Assembly (NCBI RefSeq): GCF_965216415.1
Contig: NZ_CBDCFU010000002.1
Source: Marivita sp003149565
Lineage (GTDB): Bacteria > Pseudomonadota > Alphaproteobacteria > Rhodobacterales > Rhodobacteraceae
Strand: one strand, 5' to 3'
Length of the DNA: 64,000 nucleotides
Each line of letters opens with the position of its first letter. The first letter of the stretch is position 1. The notes under the pieces are model-generated. The model had not been told where the DNA came from, searched no databases, and was given only the letters and a program-made list of their open reading frames with translations. This document shows positions 26,122 to 35,214 of this stretch, piece by piece. The translations under genes and the position numbers were made by a program.

Positions 26122-27803
26122 CAGACCACGCTCCGCGGACGGAAGTTGACGTCCAGATCGTCTTCGCCATCTTGCAGGTCGAAGTCGAAACCGCCTTTGG
26201 GTTTGGTTTTCTTGTTGGCGACAAGACGAATGCCTTTTTTGGCTGTGGCCCGGCGGAAAACCGGCTGTTCGGCTTGAGTGTCGTCAGAAACCTGGAAGAA
26301 GTTGATCGAACCCTGAAGTTGATCTGCCTGGCTGGCAAGCGCTTCTGCTGTCATCGACATCTCATCTGCCGCCGAAGTGTTTTCCTGAGTCACTTTGTCC
26401 AGCTGCTGGATCGCGATGTTGACCTGAGTTGCACCGGCATCCTGTTCTTGGCTGGCACGGGATATTTCGGCCACCAGTTGCGATGTGCGTTCGATATCAG
26501 GCACCAGGTCTTCAAGCATTGCGCCCGCTTCCTGCGCCGCTTTCACAGTGTTGCCGGACAGGTTGGAAATCTCACCTGCGGCCGATTGGCTGCGTTCGGC
26601 CAGTTTGCGGACTTCCGACGCCACAACTGCGAAGCCGCGACCATGTTCGCCAGCCCTTGCGGCCTCTACTGCGGCGTTCAGAGCCAGCAAGTCGGTCTGA
26701 CGTGCGATTTCCTGCACCACGAGGATTTTTTCCGCGATGGTCTGCATTGCTGTGACGGCACGAGACACAGCTTCACCGCTTTCACGGGCGTCAGACGCCG
26801 ATTTGATCGCCATCTTTTCGGTATCTGATGCGTTCTTGGCGCTTTGTTTGATGTTCGACGCCATTTGCTCCATCGAGGCAGAGGCCTCTTCGGTGGCACT
26901 GGCTTGCTCGGTCGCACCCTGGCTCAGCGTTTCGGAGGTTGCAGACATCTCTGAGGCGCCTGAGGCCACATCGCGAGCTGCAATCGAGACATTGGCGACA
27001 ACGTCCCGAAGTCTGATAACCATTGTGTTCAAGACAGCGAGCAAATCACCGATCTCATCGTTGCTCGTAACGTCGGTGGTTTTGCGGAGGTCACCGCTCG
27101 CTACGTTTTCTGCAAGCTCTACTGCTGCCTCGAGCGCAGTCTTGATGCGCGATGTGAAAACCCAGACAAGGCCAAGGGAAATCAGAATAACGAGAAGACT
27201 AGCGCCACCGATTGCGAGTTCTGTCTGACGAGCCACGGTATGGCTTGCGATAACTTGTCGCTCAGCCTCTCTCAACTGAAATGCTGTCAGGTCATCAAGT
27301 GTCTGATTTACCTCATTGATCGGCTCAAAGAACGCTTTGTTCATGAAGTCTCGCAGTACAGTTGGGGTCTGCGCTGACAAGAGGTCATCCAATCTCGTCA
27401 TAGCACGATCGGCTTCCAACTTTGCTTCAACGACTTTGTCTTTGAGCATGACTTCTTCCGGAGGCAGGTAGGTCAGCAGATACGCCCCCCACTGCTCCTC
27501 GATGTCGGCCCGCGCATTCGCGAGCTCTGAACGAGCATCCTGCCATGACAATTCACCATTCATGACGCCGTATGCGAGTTTTCGCGTGCTGATTGTGTAG
27601 GCATCGTTGATGGTCTTTAGCTGTTGCAGCGGAATAACCCGGTCCGCATATACGGTTTCAACACGGCCAAGTATCTTCTCCATACCGAAAAGACCTGCGA
27701 CGCCGACGATAATCATTGCAATGAATGTTACCGCTTGAAGTGCTACGATCTTGGTCGATAGATGGCTCAAAAAGCCTTTTCGTACTGTATTTTCTTGTGT
27801 CAT
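26121..27803 (-). CDS. Methyl-accepting chemotaxis protein
   Basis: A 560-residue receptor. Transmembrane helix 1 is at about residues 18-40 and helix 2 at 195-217, enclosing a four-helix-bundle periplasmic sensor of about 150 residues. A HAMP domain follows (218-275), then the cytoplasmic signalling bundle with the highly conserved tip 'DLLALNAAVEAARAGEHGRG'. The C-terminal tail is charged and rich in Lys/Asp, without a clear NWETF-type CheR tether. It overlaps both flanking cheW genes by a single base, showing tight coupling. Confidence 0.95.
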   Translation of the reverse strand: MTQENTVRKGFLSHLSTKIVALQAVTFIAMIIVGVAGLFGMEKILGRVETVYADRVIPLQQLKTINDAYTISTRKLAYGVMNGELSWQDARSELANARADIEEQWGAYLLTYLPPEEVMLKDKVVEAKLEADRAMTRLDDLLSAQTPTVLRDFMNKAFFEPINEVNQTLDDLTAFQLREAERQVIASHTVARQTELAIGGASLLVILISLGLVWVFTSRIKTALEAAVELAENVASGDLRKTTDVTSNDEIGDLLAVLNTMVIRLRDVVANVSIAARDVASGASEMSATSETLSQGATEQASATEEASASMEQMASNIKQSAKNASDTEKMAIKSASDARESGEAVSRAVTAMQTIAEKILVVQEIARQTDLLALNAAVEAARAGEHGRGFAVVASEVRKLAERSQSAAGEISNLSGNTVKAAQEAGAMLEDLVPDIERTSQLVAEISRASQEQDAGATQVNIAIQQLDKVTQENTSAADEMSMTAEALASQADQLQGSINFFQVSDDTQAEQPVFRRATAKKGIRLVANKKTKPKGGFDFDLQDGEDDLDVNFRPRSVV

Positions 27804-28285
27804 TACGCGGCTACCTTTTCTTTTGCCGCGTCGGCGGCACTGTAAGTTTTGAAGATTGTTTGGAGATCGGGTAACATTACGAATTCCTCTCGAAGCTGGC
27901 CCACACCCAATACGAATTCGGGCGGCCAGGGAGAGCCGACAGGCGGGACATCTCCGATCTCTTTACGGCTGATCGTCGTGACCTCTTCGACTTGATCCGC
28001 CAGAACGGCCACCGTTGATTTTTCCTCGCCCAACATGATTTCGAGGACCAGCACCCGCGTGTCCTCTGTTGGGGCAGTTCGTGGGATTTGCAGGGCAACC
28101 CTCAGGTCTGTCAGCGGGACAACGACCCCACGCACGTTGATCAGGCCGGTTGCAAAGCTGCTGGCCTGTGGGACCCGAGTGACTGGAACCATTTCGAGGA
28201 TTTCCCGCAGATATTCCGCGGGAATTGCCAATTTCTCGGTGCCCAATCGGAATGTCAGGATATTGGTGAGCGTGTTGTGAGTCAT
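27803..28285 (-). CDS. cheW: Chemotaxis coupling protein CheW
   Basis: A 160-residue CheW-domain protein: 'FRLGTEKLAIPAEYLREILE', 'TRVPQASSFATGLINVRGVV', 'VLADQVEEVTTI' and 'VLGVGQLREEFVMLPDL' are all typical. It links the membrane receptor encoded next to it to CheA. The start overlaps the cheA stop in an ATGA quartet and the stop shares a base with the receptor start. Confidence 0.95.
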   Translation of the reverse strand: MTHNTLTNILTFRLGTEKLAIPAEYLREILEMVPVTRVPQASSFATGLINVRGVVVPLTDLRVALQIPRTAPTEDTRVLVLEIMLGEEKSTVAVLADQVEEVTTISRKEIGDVPPVGSPWPPEFVLGVGQLREEFVMLPDLQTIFKTYSAADAAKEKVAA

Positions 28286-30307
28286 GCCGCGGTCTCCCGT
28301 CTTGCACGTGTTTCAACATCGCGCCCGAGCGCTACGAGTTGAGTTGCGTCGAGGATCAGCGCTACAGTGCCGTCCCCAAGGATTGTTGCGCCGGAGAAAA
28401 ATTTGAGCACTGCGTGGAACTGCGACAGCTGCTTGATAACCGTCTGATAATTCCCAATAATCCGGTCCACGACCAATCCCACTCGACCACCGGACGCGGA
28501 GACGACCACAACCTTTTGGTGCTGTGGCGGCTGTCCGTCGGTTTCGAACAGGTGCCGAAGCCGAACGAAGGGCACCAGATCGCCGCGAATGTTCAGGTAG
28601 GACGATCCACCATTGCCGACGGTGTGCAGTACCGGAAGCTCGACGCATTCTTCCACCGCAGCCAGAGGGATGGTGTATTTTTCCCCACCCACCTCGACGA
28701 GCATCCCGTCGATGATGGCCAAGGTCAGCGGCAGGCGCAGAGTGAGTGTTGTGCCATGACCCGGCTCGGACTCGAGGTCGATCTCACCCCGCAAAGACCC
28801 GATCGTCCGCATGACAACATCCATACCCACGCCACGCCCCGATAGCTCGGTGACCTGCTCCACGGTGGAGAAGCCGGGTTGGAAGATCATGCGGAAGATT
28901 TCGCTTTCGCTCAGATCGTCATTTTCGGACATCAAGCCCCGGCTGATCGCGCGGTCGCGGATCTTCTGAGGGTTCAAACCACGCCCGTCATCGCGGACCG
29001 TGATCAAAACCTCAGCACCAGAGTAGCGGGCGCTCAACTCGATAGTGCCGGTTTCCGGCTTGCCCGCAGCCACGCGTTCCTCCGGGGTCTCCAAGCCGTG
29101 ATCCACAGAGTTCCGCAGGATGTGGACCAGCGGATCGGCCAACAGTTCGATCACGGGTCTTGTCGAGTTCGGTGTCTTCGCCGACCGTCACGAATTCCAG
29201 TGGCTTTTTGAGCGATGAAGAGAGGTCTCGCATCAAGCGCCTGAAGCGGCCGAGAATGCTGCCAATCGGAACCATCCGCATCGACATCGTCGCGTCACGC
29301 AGCCCGGCGATCAGGCGTTGAATGTCTTCGGCAACCGCCATCATCGCCGGATCCTGCGAGTCGCCAGCCAGCGCTTGCAGGCGGGCTTCCGCGATGACGA
29401 GTTCACCAACACGGTCCATCAACTCGTCCAACCGCTCTGTCGCAACCCGCATGGTTTCGCCCGCGGCCGTTTTCTGGGGCGACTGCGGCTTCGCCGGTGT
29501 TGCGTCTGCCGCAGGCTTTTCTGGTACAGGTGGATCCTCAGGCTGTGGCACAGCCCGCGGAACCTGTGGTGCAGCTTCTGCGTCGCGCCGTTCGACGGTC
29601 AATTCCATCTCGTCCCGCACGAAGAGAAACACCATGTCGATATCGTCGTCCGTGACGTTGGCTGCGATTTCGACCTCCCAACCGATATGGCAATCGGTCG
29701 GGTCGAGTTCCTTCAGTGTCGGGACGCGGTCAACGAGGGCGCGTACTTTCGTTTCGCCAAACCCGCGCAATTCCTCGAGCAAAAGGCCGGGATTGCTGCC
29801 AAGCCGCAAAGCATCCACGGCAAGCCAGAACCGGATAATCGTTGTAACATCACCTTTTGCGGTGTCTTCGCTTTCGGCAGGGTCCTCGTCGACACCGTCA
29901 ACAGGTTCAGGCGCTGGTTTGGACTCTTCGCCGGGACGCATCAACTGGCGCAAGTCTGTCAGAATGCGTTGGTTGTCTCCCTCTGTGCCTTCGGAAGAGA
30001 TCATGAGCTTGCCGATCTGGTCGCATGCCTGAAGGGACAAACCAATCAGGTCATTGGTGACAACCGCACGGCCATTTCGAAGGTCATCAAAGGCTGTCTC
30101 GAATTCATGCACGAAATGAGAAAGCTCGGTGAACCCGAACATCGCGCCGGATCCCTTGAGTGTGTGCATGCTCCGGAAAATCGAGTTGATCAATTCTGCA
30201 TCGTCAGGAGTCGCTTCAAGGTCCATCAAGCCTTTCTCGATGGACTGAAGCAGATCGGAGGCTTCCTCCTGGAACACCTCGATGCCGATATCGTCGAATC
30301 CGCTCAC
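28282..30307 (-). pseudogene. cheA: CheA histidine kinase gene with an apparent 1-bp frameshift
   Basis: CheA is encoded in two frames. The upstream part (GTG 30307, GTGA overlap with the cheY-like gene) contains the HPt domain with the phosphorylated His48 ('MHTLKGSGAMFG'), a P2-like linker and the dimerisation helix. At 29155-29157 a GGG run (CCC on the coding strand) appears where GG would keep the frame; after it the frame is lost. The remaining ATPase ('LADPLVHILRNSVDHGLETP', 'DDGRGLNP', 'GRGVGMDVV') and CheW-like domains continue in the -1 register down to 28282. Both halves are otherwise well conserved, which suggests a recent mutation or a sequence error. A GTG at 29154 could restart the second part, but without a ribosome binding site. 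Confidence 0.88.
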
Positions 30308-30672
30308 GCGCCGACGATCTTTTTCACTACGGCCAGGATTTGGTTCTGGTCAAACGGTTTGACCATCCAGCCAGTTGCGCCTGCTTCCTTCGCCTGCGAC
30401 TTAAGGTTCGCATCGCTTTCGGTCGAAAGGAAAACAATCGGCACGCCCACAGATTGCGGTGTGCCGCGGAACTGGCGGATAAAGTTCAGCCCGTCGAGGC
30501 GCGGCATGTTTTGGTCGGTAAGAATAGCGTCGATACGGTTTGACGTCGCTTTCTCAAAAGCATCCTGTCCGTCTTCGGCCTCAATGATGTCGTAGCCGGC
30601 GCCAGCCAGTGTCATCTGCACCATCTTCCGAACCGAGGGGGAGTCGTCTACGATGAGAACGGTTTTCGACAT
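30304..30672 (-). CDS. cheY: CheY-like response regulator
   Basis: A 122-residue single receiver domain: acidic pair in 'LIVDDSPSVRKM', phospho-acceptor Asp in 'AILTDQNMPRLDG', Thr/Ser in 'VFLSTESD' and Lys in 'GWMVKPFDQNQIL'. It would carry the signal from CheA to the flagellar motor or serve as a phosphate sink. AAGGA precedes the ATG. The stop overlaps the GTG start of cheA. It is the second gene of the operon. Confidence 0.94.
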   Translation of the reverse strand: MSKTVLIVDDSPSVRKMVQMTLAGAGYDIIEAEDGQDAFEKATSNRIDAILTDQNMPRLDGLNFIRQFRGTPQSVGVPIVFLSTESDANLKSQAKEAGATGWMVKPFDQNQILAVVKKIVGA

Positions 30673-30700
30673 GTCTTTTATTCCTTCTTGATGAAATGGA

Positions 30701-30979
30701 TCAGGCTCTTTGGGGCATGCAGATGCCGTAGTCCCGGAACAGGGCACTGAGTGTGCCAGCTTCGTCCGCTGTGACGGAAAAGCTCTTGTTCTCCTGCTCC
30801 GCTGTTTTTTGCGCGCTGATCAAAACCTGAAGCATAGCGAGGTCAGCCTGCTCGACCCTGTCGCTGGTGACGATGATGTCTTGATTGTCTTCGATGAGTT
30901 TCCGCAAAGAGGACTGAACTTTCCCGCATTGCGAAATCGTGGCATTTGCCGGCAAGTCGTAATTTTGATTGGCCGCCAT
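30701..30979 (-). CDS. STAS-domain protein
   Basis: A 92-residue STAS (anti-anti-sigma-like) protein: 'IIVTSDRVEQADLAMLQVLI' and 'AGTLSALFRDYGI' fit the fold, in which a loop Ser may be phosphorylated (here 'TSDRVEQAD'). A GGGGA ribosome binding site precedes the ATG. STAS proteins often head chemotaxis-like operons in alphaproteobacteria. It is the first gene of this one, so the promoter should lie in the AT-rich region 31000-31190. Confidence 0.8.
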   Translation of the reverse strand: MAANQNYDLPANATISQCGKVQSSLRKLIEDNQDIIVTSDRVEQADLAMLQVLISAQKTAEQENKSFSVTADEAGTLSALFRDYGICMPQRA

Positions 30980-31436
30980 GTGCGTGTTCCCCAGTTTCAC
31001 TCGTGTACTGGGGGTAACGAACACCCCGGAAGGGCTTTTAGAGGGGCATTTGGACCACGATGCCCGAGTTAGCCTTTCGCAGGCCTAAAAATTCCGTATG
31101 GTTCTGTAAACATTTACAAAATTAAGTTATTTTTGATATCCAAAGATAATTGAAGATCGGCTAAACCGATATCTGAGGTTTCATGAGCATCTACGACTTT
31201 AGCATCGGTCTTCGATTTTTTTCTTTTTCTTCTGAAAAGTGACCTAATTCGTGCGTTTGGCGCAAGCCTTTAAATAAAGGCCGATGACTGCTTGAGCGGG
31301 CGCTGCGAAGCAATCCAGTCCGCCTTGTCCCCGCCTTGATCCAACCTCGACAAGATGCGCATTGCGTGCCACTGAAAGAAACCTCGATGGCAAGGGTCGG
31401 CGGCATGCTGTTGGCTCTGATATTCAGGACGGGTTC
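30980..31436. promoter_or_regulatory. Divergent intergenic region (che operon / FAD dehydrogenase)
   Basis: This 457-bp stretch separates the che operon from the FAD dehydrogenase genes. It is AT-rich at 31085-31160, the likely place for divergent promoters. I see no convincing gene, tRNA or long inverted repeat. A frame upstream of the FAD oxidoreductase start is open but has no ribosome binding site. Confidence 0.4.
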
Positions 31437-32537
31437 ATGGACGCCGATTACGTCATTGTCGGAGGAGGGGTCGTAGGCCTTTCGGTTGCGTGGGGATTGC
31501 TGCGCCGCGGCCGGACGGTCACTATCCTAGATGGTGACGACGGCTCGTTCCGTGCCAGTCGTGGAAATTTCGGCTTGGTCTGGGTTCAATCCAAAGGCCT
31601 GCGCCAGCCCCGTTACGGGCAATGGTCTCAGCATTCCGCTGCAATGTGGGCCGACTTTTCAGCAGAGCTTGCTCACAATACCGGCATGAATGTCCCGATC
31701 GAGCAGAAGGGTGGCTACGACCTCCACTTCTCTGAAGAGACATTGCAGGCCAGGGTCGCGCAGTACGAAGCGCTAAGAGACACACTTGGCGGTGACTATC
31801 CGTTTGACGTACTCGGCCACAACGCCTTGCGCAAAGAAGAGCCAAATATCGGGCCCACAGTCGTTGGGGCGATCTTGCATCATCAGGATGGCCACGCCAA
31901 TCCACTCAAGCTTTTGACAGCCCTTGCCGCCGACGTCCGCCGACTTGGCGGACAGGTGCTGACCGGAAAAACCGTGACCGACGTCAGCAAGCCGGATCGT
32001 TTTCGCGTGACGTGTCAGGACGGCACGCGTGTCGATGGGGGCAGGGTGATCCTTTCTGCCGGGTTGGGCGCGATGCAGCTTGGGCCAAAGCTTGGGTTCA
32101 AAGCGCCGATCCGCCCGCAGCGCGGTCAGGTTCTCATCACCGAGAAACTGCCAAAGATGATCAACCGGCCATCACTGATTGCGCGCCAGGTCGATGAAGG
32201 GGGCGTACAAATCGGAGCGACCAATGAAGAGGTCGGCTTGGACGACCGCGCGACACAGCAGGGGCTGTCCGGTTTGGCCGCCCAGGCAATTGCGGCTTAT
32301 CCGGCGTTGGCCAAGGCGCAGCTTGTGCGGTCATGGGGCGCGTTGCGTGTGTTGTCGCCGGATGGATTGCCGATTTATCAGGAAAGCGCTGAGATGCCGG
32401 GAGCATTCCTTGTGACATGCCACAGCGGTATCACGCTTGCCGCAGCGCATGCGCGAACCCTTCCAGACTGGTTGGAAGGCACACCCGATGCGCCCGATCT
32501 GGAGGCCTTCAGTGAAGCCCGCTTTGCCGTTTCTTGA
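31437..32537 (+). CDS. DAO-family FAD-dependent oxidoreductase (HcnC/OoxB-like)
   Basis: A 366-residue flavoprotein with an N-terminal FAD-binding fold 'DYVIVGGGVVGLSVAWGLLR' and DAO-family features: 'RASRGNFGLVWVQSKGLRQP' in the substrate region and a C-terminal 'FLVTCHSGITLAAAHARTLP'. It is the catalytic subunit type of the three-part dehydrogenases HcnABC (glycine to HCN), opine oxidase and D-hydroxyproline dehydrogenase. The substrate is probably an amino acid or imino compound. ATG 31437 is chosen because the FAD fold starts at residue 4 and AGGACGG lies before it. The next gene overlaps by 26 bp. Confidence 0.88.
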   Translation: MDADYVIVGGGVVGLSVAWGLLRRGRTVTILDGDDGSFRASRGNFGLVWVQSKGLRQPRYGQWSQHSAAMWADFSAELAHNTGMNVPIEQKGGYDLHFSEETLQARVAQYEALRDTLGGDYPFDVLGHNALRKEEPNIGPTVVGAILHHQDGHANPLKLLTALAADVRRLGGQVLTGKTVTDVSKPDRFRVTCQDGTRVDGGRVILSAGLGAMQLGPKLGFKAPIRPQRGQVLITEKLPKMINRPSLIARQVDEGGVQIGATNEEVGLDDRATQQGLSGLAAQAIAAYPALAKAQLVRSWGALRVLSPDGLPIYQESAEMPGAFLVTCHSGITLAAAHARTLPDWLEGTPDAPDLEAFSEARFAVS

Positions 32538-32820
32538 AACAGACACCGCACCGCGTGTCACCATCCAGTTCGATGGTGCACCATTGGCTGTGCCGCAAGG
32601 CAGCAACCTCGCTGCGGTTCTTTTGGCCGCTGGCATCCGGACGTTTCGCTATTCGCCCGTCTCAGGTGCTCCACGGGCGCCGCATTGTATGATGGGTGCA
32701 TGTTTCGAGTGCCTTGTGGACATTGATGGCGTGACACGACAGGCCTGCATGGTCGGTGTTTCTGAAGGTCTTGTCGTCAACAGGCTGGCCACGGCGGAGG
32801 AGCCGGATGCAGACCTTTGA
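32512..32820 (+). CDS. [2Fe-2S]-binding subunit (HcnA/OoxA-N-like)
   Basis: A 102-residue ferredoxin-like protein. The cluster motif is 'CMMGACFECLVDIDGVTRQA' followed by Cys, giving four cysteines in the C-x4-C-x2-C-x11-12-C arrangement of these small subunits. The GTG start is 8 bases after GGAGG inside the end of the upstream gene. It also overlaps the next gene by 14 bp. It would transfer electrons between the two flavin subunits. Confidence 0.88.
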   Translation: MKPALPFLETDTAPRVTIQFDGAPLAVPQGSNLAAVLLAAGIRTFRYSPVSGAPRAPHCMMGACFECLVDIDGVTRQACMVGVSEGLVVNRLATAEEPDADL

Positions 32821-34201
32821 TGTCGCCATTGTGGGCGCAGGCCCTGCCGGGATGTCTGCTGCAATCGAAGCGGCGGACCACGGTCTGCGGGTGGCCTTGC
32901 TGGATGAACAGTCAAGCCCGGGTGGTCAAATCTATCGGGGCGTCAATGGCGTGGGCGCAGAACGCGCCAAACTGCTGGGCGACGACTATGCATATGGGAG
33001 AACCCTGACCTCGCGCGTGCTTCGCGGCGGTCTGGAGTATTTCCACGGGGCGGTGGTCTGGTCCATCGAAAACGGATTCCGCATTTCCTACACAAGGGAC
33101 GGCAAGGCGTCAGGTCTCACCGCGGACAGGGTTGTGTTGGCAACTGGTGCGTTAGAACGACCGATGCCCATTCCGGGCTGGACCTTGCCGGGCGTCATGA
33201 CAGCCGGGGCCGGGCAAATTTTTATGAAACAGTCCGGCATCGTCGCGCAGAACGCGGTCCTCGTCGGAACAGGACCACTGCTGTATTTGGTGGCCGCTCA
33301 GATGATCCGATTTGGCGCACCACCAGTTGCTCTGGTGGAGACACAAACACAGGCTGATCTGATCCGAGCCGCCAAATACGCTGCAGGGGCTGTTCGTGGC
33401 TGGCGTTACCTGCGCAAAGGCCTGTCACTCCTGGCCGAGATCAAACGGGCCGGTGTGCCACGATATCGCGCAGCGACGCGCCTTCTGATTGAAGGCACGG
33501 ATCGGGCTCAGGCTGTGCAGTTCCACTCTGACGGCCATGAACATCGCATCGCCTGTGACACGGTGTTTCTTCACCACGGAGTTGTGCCCAACACACAGGC
33601 CGCGCGCGCACTTCGGGTGCCGCATGCCTGGGATGACGCACAGGCTTGCTTTGTTCCAAAAGTGGATGGTTGGGGCATGACCGACGTTGACGGGCTTTTC
33701 ATCGCGGGCGACAGCGCCGGTATCGGCGGCGCAAGAACCGCTGAGCTTGCAGGCCGCATGACCGCGCTCAGACTTGCGGATTTGGCAGGCAGGCTGACAG
33801 TCCCGGATCGTGACCACACGGCAGCCCCGCTGCGTGCCGCTTTGCAAACGGATCGCGCGGTCCGGCCGTTCCTCAATGCGGCATACCCCCCTTACACGGG
33901 CGCCCTGACCCCCGATGATGCGACCATCATCTGTCGATGCGAAGAGGTCACCGCTGGCGACATCCGGCGATATGCGCAAATGGGATGCGAGGGCCCCAAC
34001 CAGACCAAGGCTTTCGGTCGGGTTGGCATGGGCCCCTGTCAGGGCCGGTATTGCGGGCTGAGTGTGACAGCGCTTCTGGCTGACGCGCATAGGCGACCGC
34101 CGGATGACATTGGCTACTACAGAATTCGCCCGCCGCTGAAACCCGTAACGCTGGGCGAACTGGCCGCGATGCCTCAACCTGACCCGGAGGGCGAGATCTA
34201 A
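32807..34201 (+). CDS. FAD/NAD(P)-binding oxidoreductase with BFD-like domain (HcnB/OoxA-like)
   Basis: A 464-residue flavoprotein: FAD site 'DVAIVGAGPAGMSAAIEAAD', second dinucleotide fold 'AVLVGTGPLLYLVAAQM', and a C-terminal BFD-like [2Fe-2S] domain with 'CRCEEVTAGDI' and 'GPCQGRYCG'. This arrangement is the alpha subunit of HcnABC/opine-oxidase-type enzymes. A GGAGGAG ribosome binding site precedes the ATG. It forms the last gene of a three-gene overlapping operon. Confidence 0.9.
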   Translation: MQTFDVAIVGAGPAGMSAAIEAADHGLRVALLDEQSSPGGQIYRGVNGVGAERAKLLGDDYAYGRTLTSRVLRGGLEYFHGAVVWSIENGFRISYTRDGKASGLTADRVVLATGALERPMPIPGWTLPGVMTAGAGQIFMKQSGIVAQNAVLVGTGPLLYLVAAQMIRFGAPPVALVETQTQADLIRAAKYAAGAVRGWRYLRKGLSLLAEIKRAGVPRYRAATRLLIEGTDRAQAVQFHSDGHEHRIACDTVFLHHGVVPNTQAARALRVPHAWDDAQACFVPKVDGWGMTDVDGLFIAGDSAGIGGARTAELAGRMTALRLADLAGRLTVPDRDHTAAPLRAALQTDRAVRPFLNAAYPPYTGALTPDDATIICRCEEVTAGDIRRYAQMGCEGPNQTKAFGRVGMGPCQGRYCGLSVTALLADAHRRPPDDIGYYRIRPPLKPVTLGELAAMPQPDPEGEI

Positions 34202-34343
34202 CAACAGTATTTCTCAGGCAGGTTGACGGGTCCATTTTTGGCGAGTCTTGCTCAGGGCGTTTGCGACGTGGGCGGTCACATCATCAATGCCGTGGGTGCG
34301 ATTCTTTCCGCCTTAAGTGCGTTTTTTGCCCTGCAAATGACTA

Positions 34344-35184
34344 GGCTCCAGACCCATTGATTTCGTGTGTTTGGCGTGATTCAGGCTCCGCGAGGAGACC
34401 TGATCAATGAACAATCTTTACTGGCTGACGGACGCTCAGATGGAGCGTCTCAAACCGTTCTTTCCGAAGAGCCATGGTAAGCCCCGCGTCGATGATCGTC
34501 GCGTTCTTAGTGGCATAATATTCATTAATCGCAATGGGTTGCGTTGGTGCGATGCGCCGAAGGAATACGGTCCGGCGAAGACCCTTTATAACCGATGGAA
34601 GCGGTGGAGCGACAACGGGGTCTTCGCCCGGATCATGGTCGGCTTGGCCGCCGAGAGGGCCGAATACACGACAATCATGATCGACGCGACCTATCTCAAG
34701 GCGCACCGCACGGCGTCGAGCCTGTGCGTAAAAAAGGGGGGCGCGGGCGCCAGATCGGGCGCACCAAAGGTGGGATGAACACCAAACTTCACGCCGTTGC
34801 CGATGCCCAAGGGCGCCCGATCGGGTTCTTCATGTCGGCCGGTCAGGTCAGCGATTACACCGGCGCGGCCGCTTTGCTGAGCAGCCTGCCGAAGGCGGGT
34901 TGGTTGCTGGCAGATCGGGGCTATGATGCCGATTGGTTCAGAGAAGCGTTGAAAGACAAGGAGATAAAGGTCTGCATTCCGGGCCGGAAGTCCCGCAAGA
35001 AGGCCCTGAAATACGACAAGAGACGCTACAAAGGGCGCAACCGCATCGAGATCATGTTCGGGCGGTTGAAGGATTGGCGGCGCGTCGCAACCCGATACGA
35101 CCGGTGCCCGGAAACTTTCTTCTCCGCGATCATGCTCGCCGCAACCGTCTTGTTCTGGCTGTGAAACTCAATGAGTCTGGAGCC
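34344..35184 (+). mobile_element. IS5-family insertion sequence, intact (copy 1)
   Basis: An 841-bp element. The terminal inverted repeats match at 16 of 17 positions (GGCTCCAGACCCATTGA at the left; reverse complement GGCTCCAGACTCATTGA at the right). It is flanked by a TA duplication (34342-34343 and 35185-35186). It carries one transposase gene made by -1 frameshifting, as in the IS427 group of IS5. A second, split copy of the same element lies at 39045-39251 and 42137-42483. Confidence 0.92.
34407..35164 (+). CDS. IS5-family transposase, produced by -1 frameshift
   Basis: Two overlapping frames make one DDE transposase. The first (34407-34778) begins 'MNNLYWLTDAQMERLKPFFP' and has the first catalytic Asp in 'IMIDATYLKAHRT'. 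The second frame carries 'LLADRGYDADWFREAL' (second Asp) and 'RYKGRNRIEIMFGRLKDWRR' (Glu). They join at an A6G6 run at 34730-34741, a classical slippery sequence, by a -1 shift. The gene appears intact. Confidence 0.93.
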
Positions 35185-35214
35185 TAACCCGTGATCAATC
35201 AGAGTTCCCCCAGC

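Noticed and set aside
29318..30595. Open frame of 425 codons on the plus strand
   Set aside because: Antisense to cheA and the cheY-like gene, which are supported by conserved residues.
31362..31436. Upstream extension of the FAD oxidoreductase by 25 codons
   Set aside because: The FAD-binding fold starts directly after ATG 31437, as in relatives, and the extension has no family character.
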